Notes: generated by a model not told the origin, from the letters alone. 64,000 nt of DNA from Flavimaribacter sp039888615 (GCA_039888615.1 JBDQQS010000010.1); one strand, 5' to 3'; shown: positions 1 through 8,935, numbered from the stretch's first letter. Numbers and translations are program-made.

Positions 1-1
1 G

Positions 2-607
2 ATGCAGGGCCAGGCCGGCTCTGCGATGCATATTCACCAATCGATCATCGACGCAAAGAGCGGCGCGAATATTTTCTGCAACCCGGACGGCTCCGCGTCA
101 CCGCACTTTTTCTCGTTCATCGGCGGCATGCAGTACTTCATCCCGAAGGCGCTGGTGATGATGGCGCCCTACGTCAATTCCTACCGCCGGCTCACTCCCG
201 AGATGGCCTGCCCGGTCAACACCGCATGGGGATACGACAACCGCACCACCGCCTTCCGGATTCCGAACTCCGAACCGGCGGCGCGGCGCGTCGAAAACCG
301 CCTGCCATCCTCGGACGCCAATCCGTATCTGGCGCTCGCCGCATCGCTTGCCTGCGGATATCTCGGTATGATGCAGGAACTGGAGCCCAGCAAGCCGACG
401 TCGCACACCGCCAATGAGGGAACGACGGTCGATCTGCCGAGAGGACTTCTAGAGGCCGTCGCCTTGCTGGAAAGCGAACCCGCCTTCGCCGAGGTCCTGG
501 GCGCGGAGTTCATCGGCAACTATGCCGGAGTCAAGCGCGGCGAATTCGAAACGTTCATGCAGGTCATCAGCCCGTGGGAGCGGCAATATTTGCTGCTCAA
601 CGCCTGA
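2..607 (+). CDS. Glutamine synthetase family protein, C-terminal part (5' end outside window)
   Basis: This is the C-terminal 201 residues of a type I glutamine synthetase fold; the start lies left of the window, so the first Met here is internal. Visible catalytic-core motifs are GSAMHIHQS (ATP/metal-binding region), NSYRRL, and GYDNRTTAFRIP followed by RRVENRLPSSDANPYLALAA. The DNRT..RIP and ANPYL pattern resembles gamma-glutamylputrescine synthetase (PuuA) and relatives more than biosynthetic GlnA, so ligation of glutamate to an amine is likely, but the substrate cannot be fixed from this fragment. About 115 bp separate it from zwf, so it probably belongs to a different unit to the left. 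Confidence 0.88.
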   Translation: MQGQAGSAMHIHQSIIDAKSGANIFCNPDGSASPHFFSFIGGMQYFIPKALVMMAPYVNSYRRLTPEMACPVNTAWGYDNRTTAFRIPNSEPAARRVENRLPSSDANPYLALAASLACGYLGMMQELEPSKPTSHTANEGTTVDLPRGLLEAVALLESEPAFAEVLGAEFIGNYAGVKRGEFETFMQVISPWERQYLLLNA

Positions 608-677
608 TATGGCGACCCTGGAAGCGAGGCGCTGACACAGAGAGTTCACAAATTCGAACTGGTCTTTTTAAATCGAT

Positions 678-683
678 TAGAAT
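678..683 (+). promoter_or_regulatory. Possible -10 element of the zwf promoter
   Basis: TAGAAT (5 of 6 to the sigma-70 consensus) lies 40 bp before the zwf ATG in an AT-rich stretch. A 5-bp inverted repeat AGTTC-N8-GAACT (643-660) sits just upstream, about where a -35 element or an operator would be. Suggestive only. Confidence 0.35.
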
Positions 684-722
684 AAAGCTCCGTAGATATC
701 CCACGAACAGCCGGAATTCGTC

Positions 723-2198
723 ATGAGCAGCCAGACTATCCCCGTTGATCCCTTTGACTACGTCGTGTTTGGCGGCACGGGCGACCTGGCCGAGAGAAAA
801 CTGTTGCCGGCGCTCTATCATCGCCAGATCGCCGGTCAGTTGACCGAGCCGACCCGGATCATCGGGGCGTCGCGATCGGAAATGGACACCGAGGCCTACC
901 GCAACTTCGCCAGCGAAGCGCTGGCGAAACACCTCAAGCCCGGCGAGTTTGACGACAAGGCGGTCGGCGACTTCCTGAAACGGCTGCAATATGTTTCGGT
1001 CGACGCGAACACCGACCGGGGCTGGGACGAACTCGGCAAAGTGCTCGAAGGCGGTGAAAACTGCATTCGCGCCTTTTATCTCGCCGTCGCGCCGTCACTC
1101 TTTGGCGATATCTGCGAACAGATCGCAAAGCATGCGCTGGTCAATGCGCAGACCCGCGTGGTGGTGGAAAAACCGATCGGCCGCGACCTGGCGTCGGCGC
1201 ATGACCTCAACGACACGATCGGCCGGGTTTTCAACGAAGAACAGATTTTCCGCATCGACCATTATCTGGGCAAGGAAACAGTTCAGAACCTCATGGCCTT
1301 GCGTTTCGCCAACGCGCTCTACGAACCTTTGTGGAACTCCGCGCATATCGACCATGTGCAGATCACCGTCGCCGAGGAAGTCGGCCTAGAAGGACGCGCG
1401 GGCTATTACGACAAGGCGGGCGCCTTGCGCGACATGGTGCAGAACCACATGATGCAACTGCTTTGCCTCGTCGCCATGGAAGCGCCGCCTTCGATGGACG
1501 CGGAGGCCGTGCGGGACGAGAAACTAAAGGTTCTGAGAGCGTTGAGCCCGATCGATCAGAACAACGCCGAGAAACTGACAGTGCGCGGCCAGTACCGGGC
1601 GGGCGCTTCGGCCGGCGGCGCCGTCAAGGGCTATCTGGACGAACTCGGGGACAAGACCTCGAACACGGAGACATTCGTCGCGATCAAGGCCGAGATCCTG
1701 AACTGGCGCTGGGCCGGCGTGCCTTTCTATCTCAGAACCGGCAAGCGCATGGGCCAGCGTGTTTCCGAAATCGTCATCGCTTTCAAACCGATACCGCATT
1801 CCATCTTCGACCAGAGCGCCGGCAGGGTGATCGCCAACCAGTTGGTCATCCGGCTGCAGCCGGACGAAGGCGTGCGGCAATGGATCATGATCAAGGATCC
1901 CGGACCCGGCGGCATGCGGTTGCGCCACGTGCCGCTGGATATGAGCTTCGCCGAGGCCTTCGGCGTCCGCAATCCGGACGCCTATGAGCGCCTGCTCATG
2001 GATGTCGTGCGCTGCAACCAGACCCTGTTCATGCGCCGTGACGAGGTCGAGGCAGCCTGGCGCTGGATCGGTCCGATATTGAAGGCCTGGGAGGAAACCG
2101 CCCAGTCGAGCCACAGCTATACGGCGGGCACCTCGGGCCCGACGCAATCCATCGCCCTGATAGAAAGAGACGGCCGCACCTGGCATGAGAGCAACTGA
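723..2198 (+). CDS. zwf: Glucose-6-phosphate 1-dehydrogenase
   Basis: Oxidises glucose 6-phosphate to 6-phosphogluconolactone with NAD(P)+, the entry to the Entner-Doudoroff and oxidative pentose phosphate routes; cytoplasmic. The 491-residue length is normal for the family. The nucleotide-binding segment GGTGDLAERKLLPALYH is at residues 17-33, the active-site signature RIDHYLGKE at 177-185, and the conserved EKPIGRD region just before it. It is the first gene of a zwf-pgl-edd operon, with pgl 12 bp downstream. An AT-rich putative promoter precedes it. No KDPG aldolase gene follows in this window. Confidence 0.98.
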   Translation: MSSQTIPVDPFDYVVFGGTGDLAERKLLPALYHRQIAGQLTEPTRIIGASRSEMDTEAYRNFASEALAKHLKPGEFDDKAVGDFLKRLQYVSVDANTDRGWDELGKVLEGGENCIRAFYLAVAPSLFGDICEQIAKHALVNAQTRVVVEKPIGRDLASAHDLNDTIGRVFNEEQIFRIDHYLGKETVQNLMALRFANALYEPLWNSAHIDHVQITVAEEVGLEGRAGYYDKAGALRDMVQNHMMQLLCLVAMEAPPSMDAEAVRDEKLKVLRALSPIDQNNAEKLTVRGQYRAGASAGGAVKGYLDELGDKTSNTETFVAIKAEILNWRWAGVPFYLRTGKRMGQRVSEIVIAFKPIPHSIFDQSAGRVIANQLVIRLQPDEGVRQWIMIKDPGPGGMRLRHVPLDMSFAEAFGVRNPDAYERLLMDVVRCNQTLFMRRDEVEAAWRWIGPILKAWEETAQSSHSYTAGTSGPTQSIALIERDGRTWHESN

Positions 2199-2210
2199 CG
2201 TCTGAATGCA

Positions 2211-2912
2211 ATGAACCAGCCAGAATCGCACGAATTCGCAGATCGGGAGGCCCTTGCGCAGGCGCTGTCCTACCGCATCGCGACGGCGCTGTCGGACGCC
2301 ATTGAACTCAGAGGCCGGGCGTTGCTTGCGGTTTCCGGCGGCTCGACGCCGCGCGAGCTGTTCAAGGCGCTGAGTGTCAAGGAAATCGACTGGAGCAAGA
2401 TCACCGTGACGCTTGTCGACGAACGCTTTGTTCCGCCCTCACACGAGCGGTCCAATCACCGGCTGGTAGCGGCTTGCCTGCTGCAGAACGCCGCAGCATC
2501 GGCGCGCTTCATTCCACTCTACAACAATGCGGAGACGCCAACAGAAGCCGCAAAGGAAGCAGCCAGGCAGTTGGAACAGGCGGGCGACGCCATCGATGTC
2601 GCGATACTCGGGATGGGCGCCGATGGACACACGGCGTCATGGTTTCCCGGCAATGAAGGTCTGCCCGAATTGACGTCGCCGACCCAGGAAAAACTGGTCA
2701 TGGCGGCCGAGGGCACAGGCGTGCCCGAGCCGCGACTGACGATGACGCTGCCCCGGATCGCCGGAGCGCGTCTGCTGGTGCTGCATATCGAAGGCGCAGA
2801 CAAAAAAGAGACGCTCGACCAGGCGCTTGCAGGCGAAGCGGTGGAAGAGATGCCGATCCGCGCCATATTCAAATCAGACGCGCCTTCAGTCCAGCTTTAC
2901 TGGGCGCCATAG
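2211..2912 (+). CDS. pgl: 6-phosphogluconolactonase
   Basis: Hydrolyses 6-phosphogluconolactone to 6-phosphogluconate, linking Zwf to Edd. The 233-residue protein shows the NagB/6-phosphogluconolactonase fold motifs: LLAVSGGSTPRELF (phosphate loop), VTLVDERFVPPSHERSN, and ILGMGADGHTASWFPG, which carries the catalytic His region. The ATG at 2211 follows the zwf stop by 12 bp, so the two are probably cotranscribed. The length is normal for the bacterial DevB-type enzyme. Confidence 0.96.
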   Translation: MNQPESHEFADREALAQALSYRIATALSDAIELRGRALLAVSGGSTPRELFKALSVKEIDWSKITVTLVDERFVPPSHERSNHRLVAACLLQNAAASARFIPLYNNAETPTEAAKEAARQLEQAGDAIDVAILGMGADGHTASWFPGNEGLPELTSPTQEKLVMAAEGTGVPEPRLTMTLPRIAGARLLVLHIEGADKKETLDQALAGEAVEEMPIRAIFKSDAPSVQLYWAP

Positions 2913-2953
2913 GCCGCGACCACAATTCTAACCGCCAACCTGGCAGGACAGAA

Positions 2954-4771
2954 ATGGCTGCACGAAAAGACATAATCCGCATCACCGAACGAATCGTCGA
3001 ACGCTCGCGCGCCAGTCGCGAAATCTATCTAGAACGCATTGAAAAAGCCGGCCGCGCAGGACCGCACCGCTCCGAGCTGTCCTGTGGCAACCTCGCCCAT
3101 GGATTTGCTGCCTGCGGCGTGTCGGACAAGGACACCCTTTCTGGGGACGCCGTGCCGAATCTCGGTATCATCACCGCCTACAACGACATGCTGTCGGCCC
3201 ATCAGCCCTTCGAAACCTTTCCGGAACTCATCAGGGCGGCGGCGCGGGAAACCGGCGGCGTCGCACAGGTCGCCGGCGGCGTGCCCGCCATGTGCGACGG
3301 GGTTACCCAAGGCCAGCCGGGTATGGATCTGTCGCTGTTTTCGCGCGACGTGATCGCCATGTCAGCGGCGGTTGGACTGTCGCATAACATGTTCGACGCG
3401 ACCGCGTTTCTCGGCGTCTGCGACAAGATCGTTCCGGGTCTGGTCATCGCGGCCCTGACCTTCGGTCACCTTCCGGCCGTCTTCATTCCGGCGGGACCGA
3501 TGACATCCGGCCTTCCCAACGAAGAGAAAGTTCGCATTCGCCAACTCTATGCCGAAGGCAAGGTGGGTCGCGCGGAACTGCTGGAATGCGAGTCGCAATC
3601 CTATCACGGCCCGGGAACCTGCACTTTCTACGGCACCGCCAATTCCAACCAGATGCTGATGGAGATCATGGGTTTTCACCTGCCCGGCGCCTCCTTCATC
3701 AATCCCGGCACGCCGCTGCGGGACGCCCTGACGAAAGAAGCCGCAAAAAGGGCGCTGGCGATCACTGCGCTCGGCAACGAATACACGCCGGCGGGCGTCA
3801 TGTTCGACGAACGCAGCGTGGTCAACGGCCTCGTCGGCTTGCACGCGACTGGCGGATCCACCAATCACACGCTGCATCTGATCGCCATGGCGCGCGCGGC
3901 GGGCATTCACCTGAGCTGGGAAGACATTTCCGACCTGTCGGATATCGTTCCGCTGCTTGCGCGCGTCTATCCCAATGGTCCGGCCGATGTGAATCATTTC
4001 CACGCCGCTGGCGGTATGGGGTTCCTCATCGGACAGTTGCTGGAAGGCGGACTGCTGCACGACGACGTCAGAACCGTCTGGGGAGAGGGCATGGCGGCCT
4101 ATGCGAGCGAACCAAGGCTTGCAGAAGACGGCGCTGTGCGGCGCGAACCGGCCGCCGCGAAAAGCGGCGACGACAAGGTGCTCTCGACAATCGACAAGCC
4201 GTTTCAGCCGAATGGGGGCCTGAAAATGCTCAGCGGCAATCTCGGCAAGTCCGTCATCAAGATTTCCGCCGTGAAGCCCGAACGCCGGGTGATCGAGGCG
4301 CCGGCGAAAATCTTCGACAGCCAGAAGGAACTGCAGGACGCCTTCAAGGCTGGGGAACTGGATTGCGATTTCATCGCCGTGGTGCGTTTCCAGGGCCCGA
4401 AGGCCATGGGCATGCCCGAACTGCACAAGCTGACGCCGCCGCTCGGCGTGCTGCAGGATCGCGGCCACAAGGTAGCGCTCGTCACCGACGGACGCATGTC
4501 CGGCGCCTCCGGCAAGGTTCCGGCGGCGATCCACCTGACGCCGGAAGCTGTCGACGGAGGCCCGATCGCCAGGATCCGCGAGGGCGACATCATCCGGCTC
4601 GACGCAACCGCGGGCACGCTCGAAGTGCTTGTCGATCATGCGGAGTTCGGCAAGCGCGCACCCGAGACCGCCGATCTGACGGAAAGCAGCTATGGCATGG
4701 GCCGGGAACTGTTCGCCAATCTCAGGGCCGTCGCAGGTCCGGCCGACCAGGGCGCCAGCGTTCTATACTGA
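2954..4771 (+). CDS. edd: Phosphogluconate dehydratase
   Basis: Dehydrates 6-phosphogluconate to 2-keto-3-deoxy-6-phosphogluconate, the committed Entner-Doudoroff step. The 605-residue protein belongs to the IlvD/Edd iron-sulfur dehydratases: PAMCDGVTQGQPGM (residues 111-124), HNMFDATAFLGVCDK with Cys156, and GTCTFYGTANSNQM with Cys223 supply the cluster region. VTDGRMSGASGKVPAAIHL near the C-terminus is the other family signature. IlvD is excluded by the length and the gene context. The gene closes the zwf-pgl-edd operon and ends 3 bp from the convergent folD stop. Confidence 0.97.
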   Translation: MAARKDIIRITERIVERSRASREIYLERIEKAGRAGPHRSELSCGNLAHGFAACGVSDKDTLSGDAVPNLGIITAYNDMLSAHQPFETFPELIRAAARETGGVAQVAGGVPAMCDGVTQGQPGMDLSLFSRDVIAMSAAVGLSHNMFDATAFLGVCDKIVPGLVIAALTFGHLPAVFIPAGPMTSGLPNEEKVRIRQLYAEGKVGRAELLECESQSYHGPGTCTFYGTANSNQMLMEIMGFHLPGASFINPGTPLRDALTKEAAKRALAITALGNEYTPAGVMFDERSVVNGLVGLHATGGSTNHTLHLIAMARAAGIHLSWEDISDLSDIVPLLARVYPNGPADVNHFHAAGGMGFLIGQLLEGGLLHDDVRTVWGEGMAAYASEPRLAEDGAVRREPAAAKSGDDKVLSTIDKPFQPNGGLKMLSGNLGKSVIKISAVKPERRVIEAPAKIFDSQKELQDAFKAGELDCDFIAVVRFQGPKAMGMPELHKLTPPLGVLQDRGHKVALVTDGRMSGASGKVPAAIHLTPEAVDGGPIARIREGDIIRLDATAGTLEVLVDHAEFGKRAPETADLTESSYGMGRELFANLRAVAGPADQGASVLY

Positions 4772-4774
4772 GTA

Positions 4775-5674
4775 TCAGAACTTCGGCGGCGTGCGTCCGG
4801 CCGCACGGTAGGCTGAAACGACGGTGTTTGCCATCAGCATGGCGATCGTCATCGGCCCGACCCCACCCGGCACTGGCGTAATCGCGCCGGCGACTTCCGA
4901 ACATTCCCCATAGGCGACGTCGCCGACGAGGCGCGTCTTGCCTTCGCCGCGCTCGGGCGCCGGTATACGATTGATGCCGACGTCGATGATTGTTGCGCCA
5001 GGCTTGATCCAGTCCTTCTTCACCATTTCGGGCCGGCCAACGGCGGCGACCACAATATCGGCGTTGCGGCAGGCCGCCGGCAGATCCGGCGTACGGCTGT
5101 GACCGATGGTGACCGTCGCATTGGCGGCGAGGAGCAGGCTCGCCATGGGCTTGCCGACGATGTTGGACCGGCCGATGACGATGGCGTTGAGACCGGACAG
5201 ATCCCCGCCCCGCACGCGCTCGATCAACAGCATGGAGCCGGCCGGCGTACAGGACACAAAAGCCTCATCAATATCTCCGACAGTCAATTTGCCCGTATTG
5301 ATGACGTGAAAGCCGTCGACATCCTTGTCGGGACTGATTTTCTGAATCACCAGGCTTTCGTCGATATGCGACGGAAGAGGAAGCTGAACCAGAATGCCGT
5401 GGATCGACGGATCGTTGTTGAGATCCTCGACGAGCCTGAGCAGGTCAGCTTCGCTGGTCGATTCCGGCAGCGTGTGTTCCACCGAATGAAAGCCGCACTC
5501 GCGCGCCTTGCGCCCCTTGGAGGCGACATAGACCTGGCTCGCCGGATCCTCGCCGACAATCACCACCGCTATGCCCGGCGTCACGCCGGTCTCCGTCTGC
5601 AACGTCTGCGATGCGTTCTTGACCGTTTCGATCACTTCCGCCGCGACCGCCTTGCCCTCTATTACCGTGGCCAT
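4775..5674 (-). CDS. folD: Bifunctional methylenetetrahydrofolate dehydrogenase/cyclohydrolase
   Basis: Interconverts 5,10-methylene-, methenyl- and 10-formyl-tetrahydrofolate using NADP+. The 299-residue protein has the substrate/catalytic stretch SQVYVASKGRKARECG (Tyr49, Lys53), QLPLPSHID, DKDVDGFH and the C-terminal PVPGGVGPMTIAML signature. I set the start at the ATG at 5674, giving MATVIEGK, because GGGGAG lies just upstream of it; an in-frame upstream extension to 5740 has no family resemblance. It converges on edd with a 3-bp gap, so the operons share a terminator region or read into each other. Confidence 0.96.
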   Translation of the reverse strand: MATVIEGKAVAAEVIETVKNASQTLQTETGVTPGIAVVIVGEDPASQVYVASKGRKARECGFHSVEHTLPESTSEADLLRLVEDLNNDPSIHGILVQLPLPSHIDESLVIQKISPDKDVDGFHVINTGKLTVGDIDEAFVSCTPAGSMLLIERVRGGDLSGLNAIVIGRSNIVGKPMASLLLAANATVTIGHSRTPDLPAACRNADIVVAAVGRPEMVKKDWIKPGATIIDVGINRIPAPERGEGKTRLVGDVAYGECSEVAGAITPVPGGVGPMTIAMLMANTVVSAYRAAGRTPPKF

Positions 5675-5784
5675 TCTGCTCTCCCCTTGCAACTTGCTGT
5701 GGCGCGCCTGTCGCTTACGTCGCTGACGCGGCAAGCGCAAGCCGTCACGCCGCTGCAGTGTGCAGATTTACTACCGGAAAAATG

Positions 5785-5827
5785 GTCGGGAAACGGCGTT
5801 TCATGCACGATTTCACACCTTCCCGAC
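5785..5827. repeat. 8-bp inverted repeat in the folD / old yellow enzyme intergenic region
   Basis: GTCGGGAA (5785-5792) is repeated as its exact complement TTCCCGAC (5820-5827), 27 nt apart, ending 36 bp before the ATG at 5864. It could be a leader hairpin or a two-half-site operator for the oxidoreductase gene. There is no T-run after it, so it is not an intrinsic terminator. Confidence 0.35.
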
Positions 5828-5863
5828 TTCTAAACAGTCGACCGCCGGCTATAGAGTGCTCCA

Positions 5864-7060
5864 ATGCGGTCTTCCCCTTCCTGTCTCTTTGATCCCATCA
5901 CACTGCCTTGCGGACGCGTTCTCAAGAACCGGTTGGCGAAATCCGCCATGTCCGATTCGCTCGGCGACGGGCGCGGCGACCCCACGCCTCAACAAATCCG
6001 ACTCTACGAAAAATGGGCTGAAGGCGGACTTGGCCTTTCGATTGCCGGCGAGGTCCAGATCAATCCGTATTTTGCCGAGAAGCCGGGCAATCTTGTGCTC
6101 AACGCGGCATCAAACAGCCGGCTTTTTCGAAAACTGGCGCTAAGGGCGCAGCCGCGCGACGCGCAATTGTGGCTGCAGCTCGGTCATGCCGGCGCATTGG
6201 CCTTTCCCCCGACCAGCCGACCGGCTGGACCGAGCGCTCTCGACCTGCCCGGACTGGTCTGCGACGAGATGGCCGTTGCGGCGATCAGGCGACTTCCGGA
6301 AGAATTTGCGCAGGCTGCCGCGCTTGCGAAATCGTTCGGATTCGGCGGCGTGCAGATCCACGCCGCGCACGGGTTTCTGCTTAGCCAGTTCCTCTCACCT
6401 CTCTTCAACCGCCGCGGCGACGCATTCGGCGGATCGGTCAGCGCCAGAAGCCGCATCCTTGTCGATATCATTGAAAACACGCGAGATGCGGTCGGACCGG
6501 ATTTTCCTTTGGCGGTCAAGCTCAACGCCACTGACGGGCTGGAAGGGGGCCTTACGGAAGCAGAGTCGCTGGATGTCTTAAAACGCCTCGGATCCACATC
6601 TCTGGATTTGATCGATATCAGCGGAGGCGCCTATTTTCCCGGCGCGAAAGCCAGCTCCGACAGCGCTGGATCCGGCCCCTATTTTGTCGATTTTGCAAGA
6701 CAGGCGCGAAAATTGACGGACAAGCCGCGGATGGCGACCGGCGGGTTCAAGACAAGACAGCAGGCGATCGACGCCGTGGAATCCGGCGCGGTTGATCTTG
6801 TCGGGATGGCGCGCGGTTTCGCGCTGACGCCCGATCTTGCAGATCGCTGGAAGACACCGGAACCGGTCGACCCGCAATTTCCGAGATTCGGAAAGACAGG
6901 TCCCGGCGAAATCACGTCCTGGTATACGATGCGTCTCTCGGCATTGTCTGAAGACAAACAGGCCGCGCCGGACATCGACCCCGCCGAGGCGATGCGTCTC
7001 TATGAAGCCCGTGACAGAGCGCGCGTCGCGACCTGGCTACACGCTTTTCCGCTGCCCTGA
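5864..7060 (+). CDS. NADH:flavin oxidoreductase, old yellow enzyme family
   Basis: A predicted FMN-dependent ene-reductase with a TIM-barrel fold, 398 residues. Family features are the N-terminal LFDPITLPCGRVLKNRLAKSAM segment, LWLQLGHAG, and VQIHAAHGFLLSQFLSPLFN around residues 163-182, where His166 and His169 fall in the FMN/substrate site. RRGDAFGGS follows, and ATGGFKT plus DLVGMARGFALTPDLA form the C-terminal phosphate-binding part. The physiological substrate is unknown. The last 24 bp overlap the 3' end of the convergent HD-domain gene, so the two mRNAs are antisense there. Confidence 0.92.
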   Translation: MRSSPSCLFDPITLPCGRVLKNRLAKSAMSDSLGDGRGDPTPQQIRLYEKWAEGGLGLSIAGEVQINPYFAEKPGNLVLNAASNSRLFRKLALRAQPRDAQLWLQLGHAGALAFPPTSRPAGPSALDLPGLVCDEMAVAAIRRLPEEFAQAAALAKSFGFGGVQIHAAHGFLLSQFLSPLFNRRGDAFGGSVSARSRILVDIIENTRDAVGPDFPLAVKLNATDGLEGGLTEAESLDVLKRLGSTSLDLIDISGGAYFPGAKASSDSAGSGPYFVDFARQARKLTDKPRMATGGFKTRQQAIDAVESGAVDLVGMARGFALTPDLADRWKTPEPVDPQFPRFGKTGPGEITSWYTMRLSALSEDKQAAPDIDPAEAMRLYEARDRARVATWLHAFPLP

Positions 7061-7642
7061 AGATGACTGCTCGTCCCGCCGCGCGCGCGTTGCGTCGTCC
7101 ACCAGTGCGCGGATCTGTTTCAGAAGCGGATGGCGATCGGTCGCAGACAGCCCGTAGGTCAGATTGAACTCATAGTCGAAATCAGGCGGATTTTTTCCGA
7201 CCACATGCTGAAGCATGGTCTCCAGCTTGTCGAAGCCCTTGGCCATAATCGCCTCCGGCGTTGACGCGGCGTTGTATTCATCCCAGAGCGCGATGATTTC
7301 CGCTTTCAAATCTTCCGGCAATGGCGAACACAACACGACGAGGTCGCGCCGTTCGCGCGCCGCCCGATCGTCGTCTTCGCGCTGATGGATCGCCGGCACG
7401 TCGCCGGAAATCGCCTCGCCGAGATCGTGAACGATGCAGAGCTTGATCAACCGATGCAGATCGACGTCCTGCAGTTCGTTCTCGAACAGCAAGACGAGAA
7501 GGCACAGGCGCCAGCTGTGCTCGGCCGTGCTCTCGGCGCGTCCGCCGGATGTCACGCCGCTGCGCAGCGTGTCCTTCAGCCGTTCCGCCTGATGGAGGAA
7601 ATCGATAATCCCCCTGATGCGCGCAGTATCCATTTCCGTCAT
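7037..7642 (-). CDS. HD-domain phosphohydrolase (YfbR/HDDC2-like)
   Basis: A 201-residue metal-dependent HD hydrolase. The ligand set is visible as AEHSWRL (His42), CIVHDLGEAISGDVP (His72-Asp73) and a later Asp in FDKLETMLQ. This arrangement resembles 5'-deoxynucleotidase YfbR and HDDC2 proteins, so dephosphorylation of a nucleoside monophosphate is the best guess. Start: Met1 (7642) or Met4 (7633) are both possible. It lies 51 bp downstream of the XRE regulator on the same strand and overlaps the oxidoreductase gene tail to tail. Confidence 0.85.
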   Translation of the reverse strand: MTEMDTARIRGIIDFLHQAERLKDTLRSGVTSGGRAESTAEHSWRLCLLVLLFENELQDVDLHRLIKLCIVHDLGEAISGDVPAIHQREDDDRAARERRDLVVLCSPLPEDLKAEIIALWDEYNAASTPEAIMAKGFDKLETMLQHVVGKNPPDFDYEFNLTYGLSATDRHPLLKQIRALVDDATRARRDEQSSSGQRKSV

Positions 7643-7693
7643 GTCGCAGTCATATTAACGCCGGCGGCGCCCCAGCGCGACAGGCGGAATAAA

Positions 7694-8269
7694 TTATGCG
7701 TCGAGAGTGCTCGGACCATCGCGCACCAGGCGCGCAAAACTGCCGTCGGACAGCGCAATGCGGGTCCAGCGAATTCTTCCCGCCCGGATGATCAGTTCCG
7801 GATGCTCGATCCGTTCGGTCGCGAATTCGACATCGTCGGCGATCAGTTCGTCCCACCCGTCTTCGCCCAGTCTTTGCTCCGCCGTGACAATGCCTTTCGA
7901 CGCGTAGCGCCACAGCGACTTGCCGAGAAATCCGGCGACGCTGTCTCGCCAGTCCTCGGCGCGCGACGGAGACGCGGCAAGCAGACGATGACTTACATCG
8001 CAGACCAGATGCACTCGCTCGGCGCTGGTCGACACCAGTTCCAGAAGCGCGCTGTCCGCCGCCGACGCCGGGCGCGCTGTCAACAGATCGACAATGCGGC
8101 CGATATGGCGCTTCTCGGGAAGCAATGCGCCGCTCTCCCAACGGGAGATCGTTGTCTGTGAAACGCCGATATCGGCGGCCAGGGCCGATTGCTTGACCTT
8201 GTTGAGCACGCGCCAGCGGCGAAGTGATCCGCCGATCCGTCCGGCGCGAAGAGGTGGTATTGGTGACAT
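7694..8269 (-). CDS. XRE-family transcriptional regulator
   Basis: 191 residues. The N-terminal helix-turn-helix spans about residues 12-66 (GGSLRRWRVLNKVKQSALAAD, then IGVSQTTISRWESG). The remaining ~120 residues match a sensory-type domain I cannot name; they contain VSHRLLAASPSR, a PAS-like run seen in some XRE regulators. The gene is divergent from a second XRE gene. TATACT (8282-8277 on this strand) with TCGACA 16 bp upstream would start RNA at or within a base of the ATG, so the mRNA may be leaderless. Confidence 0.85.
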   Translation of the reverse strand: MSPIPPLRAGRIGGSLRRWRVLNKVKQSALAADIGVSQTTISRWESGALLPEKRHIGRIVDLLTARPASAADSALLELVSTSAERVHLVCDVSHRLLAASPSRAEDWRDSVAGFLGKSLWRYASKGIVTAEQRLGEDGWDELIADDVEFATERIEHPELIIRAGRIRWTRIALSDGSFARLVRDGPSTLDA

Positions 8270-8324
8270 GCGGCCGAGTATAGTGCAGGGCGCGCCAATG
8301 TCGAAGAAATTGGCGTCTTCGCGA

Positions 8325-8365
8325 TTGACAATTTCTCATATAGGAGAAATATTCCCTTATATGAG
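8325..8365 (+). promoter_or_regulatory. Promoter with palindromic operator over the start codon of the XRE-cupin gene
   Basis: A consensus -35 TTGACA (8325-8330) is followed after 17 bp by a weak -10 AATATT (8348-8353), which places the transcript start at about 8360, next to the ATG at 8361. An inverted repeat CTCATATA (8335-8342) / TATATGAG (8358-8365) brackets the -10 and includes the start codon. Inferred: autoregulation by the encoded XRE protein and a leaderless message. Confidence 0.55.
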
Positions 8366-8930
8366 TAAAAACATTGATGACACTTCCACCGACCTTCGGA
8401 TCGCGCAACGGCTGAAAGGGCTAAGGACCGAGAAAGGCTGGTCGCTGGACGAACTCGCCTCGCGCAGCGGCGTCAGTCGCGCCACGCTTTCAAGACTTGA
8501 AAAGGCGGAGGTCAGTCCGACAACCAGTGCGCTTGGTCGCCTGTGTTCCGCCTTCGGCATCACCATGTCGCGCCTGATGCTTATGATTGAGGATGACTTT
8601 GCGGCCATCATTTCGCGATCGGACCAGCCAGTCTGGCGCGATCCGGAAATCGGATTTCGCAGACGATCCGTGTCGCCGCCGGCAGGCGCGCTGGCGGGCG
8701 AGGTGCTGGAATGCGAAATCAAAGCCGGCGCGCGCATCGAGTACGACGCGCCGCCCCGCCCTGGCCTCGAACACCACCTTGTGATGCTGGAAGGCAAACT
8801 GAAGGTCGCCGTCGCAGGAATCCGTCATCATCTGGTTTCCGGCGATTGCCTGCGATTCCAGCTTTCCGGGCCGAACGCCTTCGAGACGCCGGAGGATCAG
8901 GGCGCGAAGTATCTTCTTTTCATCGTGTGA
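8361..8930 (+). CDS. XRE-family regulator with C-terminal cupin domain
   Basis: 189 residues. The helix-turn-helix is at about residues 13-67 (RIAQRLKGLRTEKGWSLDEL, then SGVSRATLSRLEKAEVSP), and a small cupin barrel is at about 110-189 (EYDAPPRPGLEHHLVMLEGKL). Proteins of this build usually sense a small ligand in the cupin and control an adjacent enzyme or transporter. I chose the ATG at 8361 because the HTH follows at the usual distance; the in-frame extension to 8094 runs antisense through the divergent regulator. The GNAT gene starts 5 bp after its stop, so the pair is likely one operon. Confidence 0.9.
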   Translation: MSKNIDDTSTDLRIAQRLKGLRTEKGWSLDELASRSGVSRATLSRLEKAEVSPTTSALGRLCSAFGITMSRLMLMIEDDFAAIISRSDQPVWRDPEIGFRRRSVSPPAGALAGEVLECEIKAGARIEYDAPPRPGLEHHLVMLEGKLKVAVAGIRHHLVSGDCLRFQLSGPNAFETPEDQGAKYLLFIV

Positions 8931-8935
8931 GAGCC

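Noticed and set aside
3362..4639. Long minus-strand open frame (425 codons) and a plus-strand frame at 3586-4881 inside edd
   Set aside because: Both are shadows of edd; the translations are Arg/His-rich with no family motifs, as expected from G+C-rich coding DNA.
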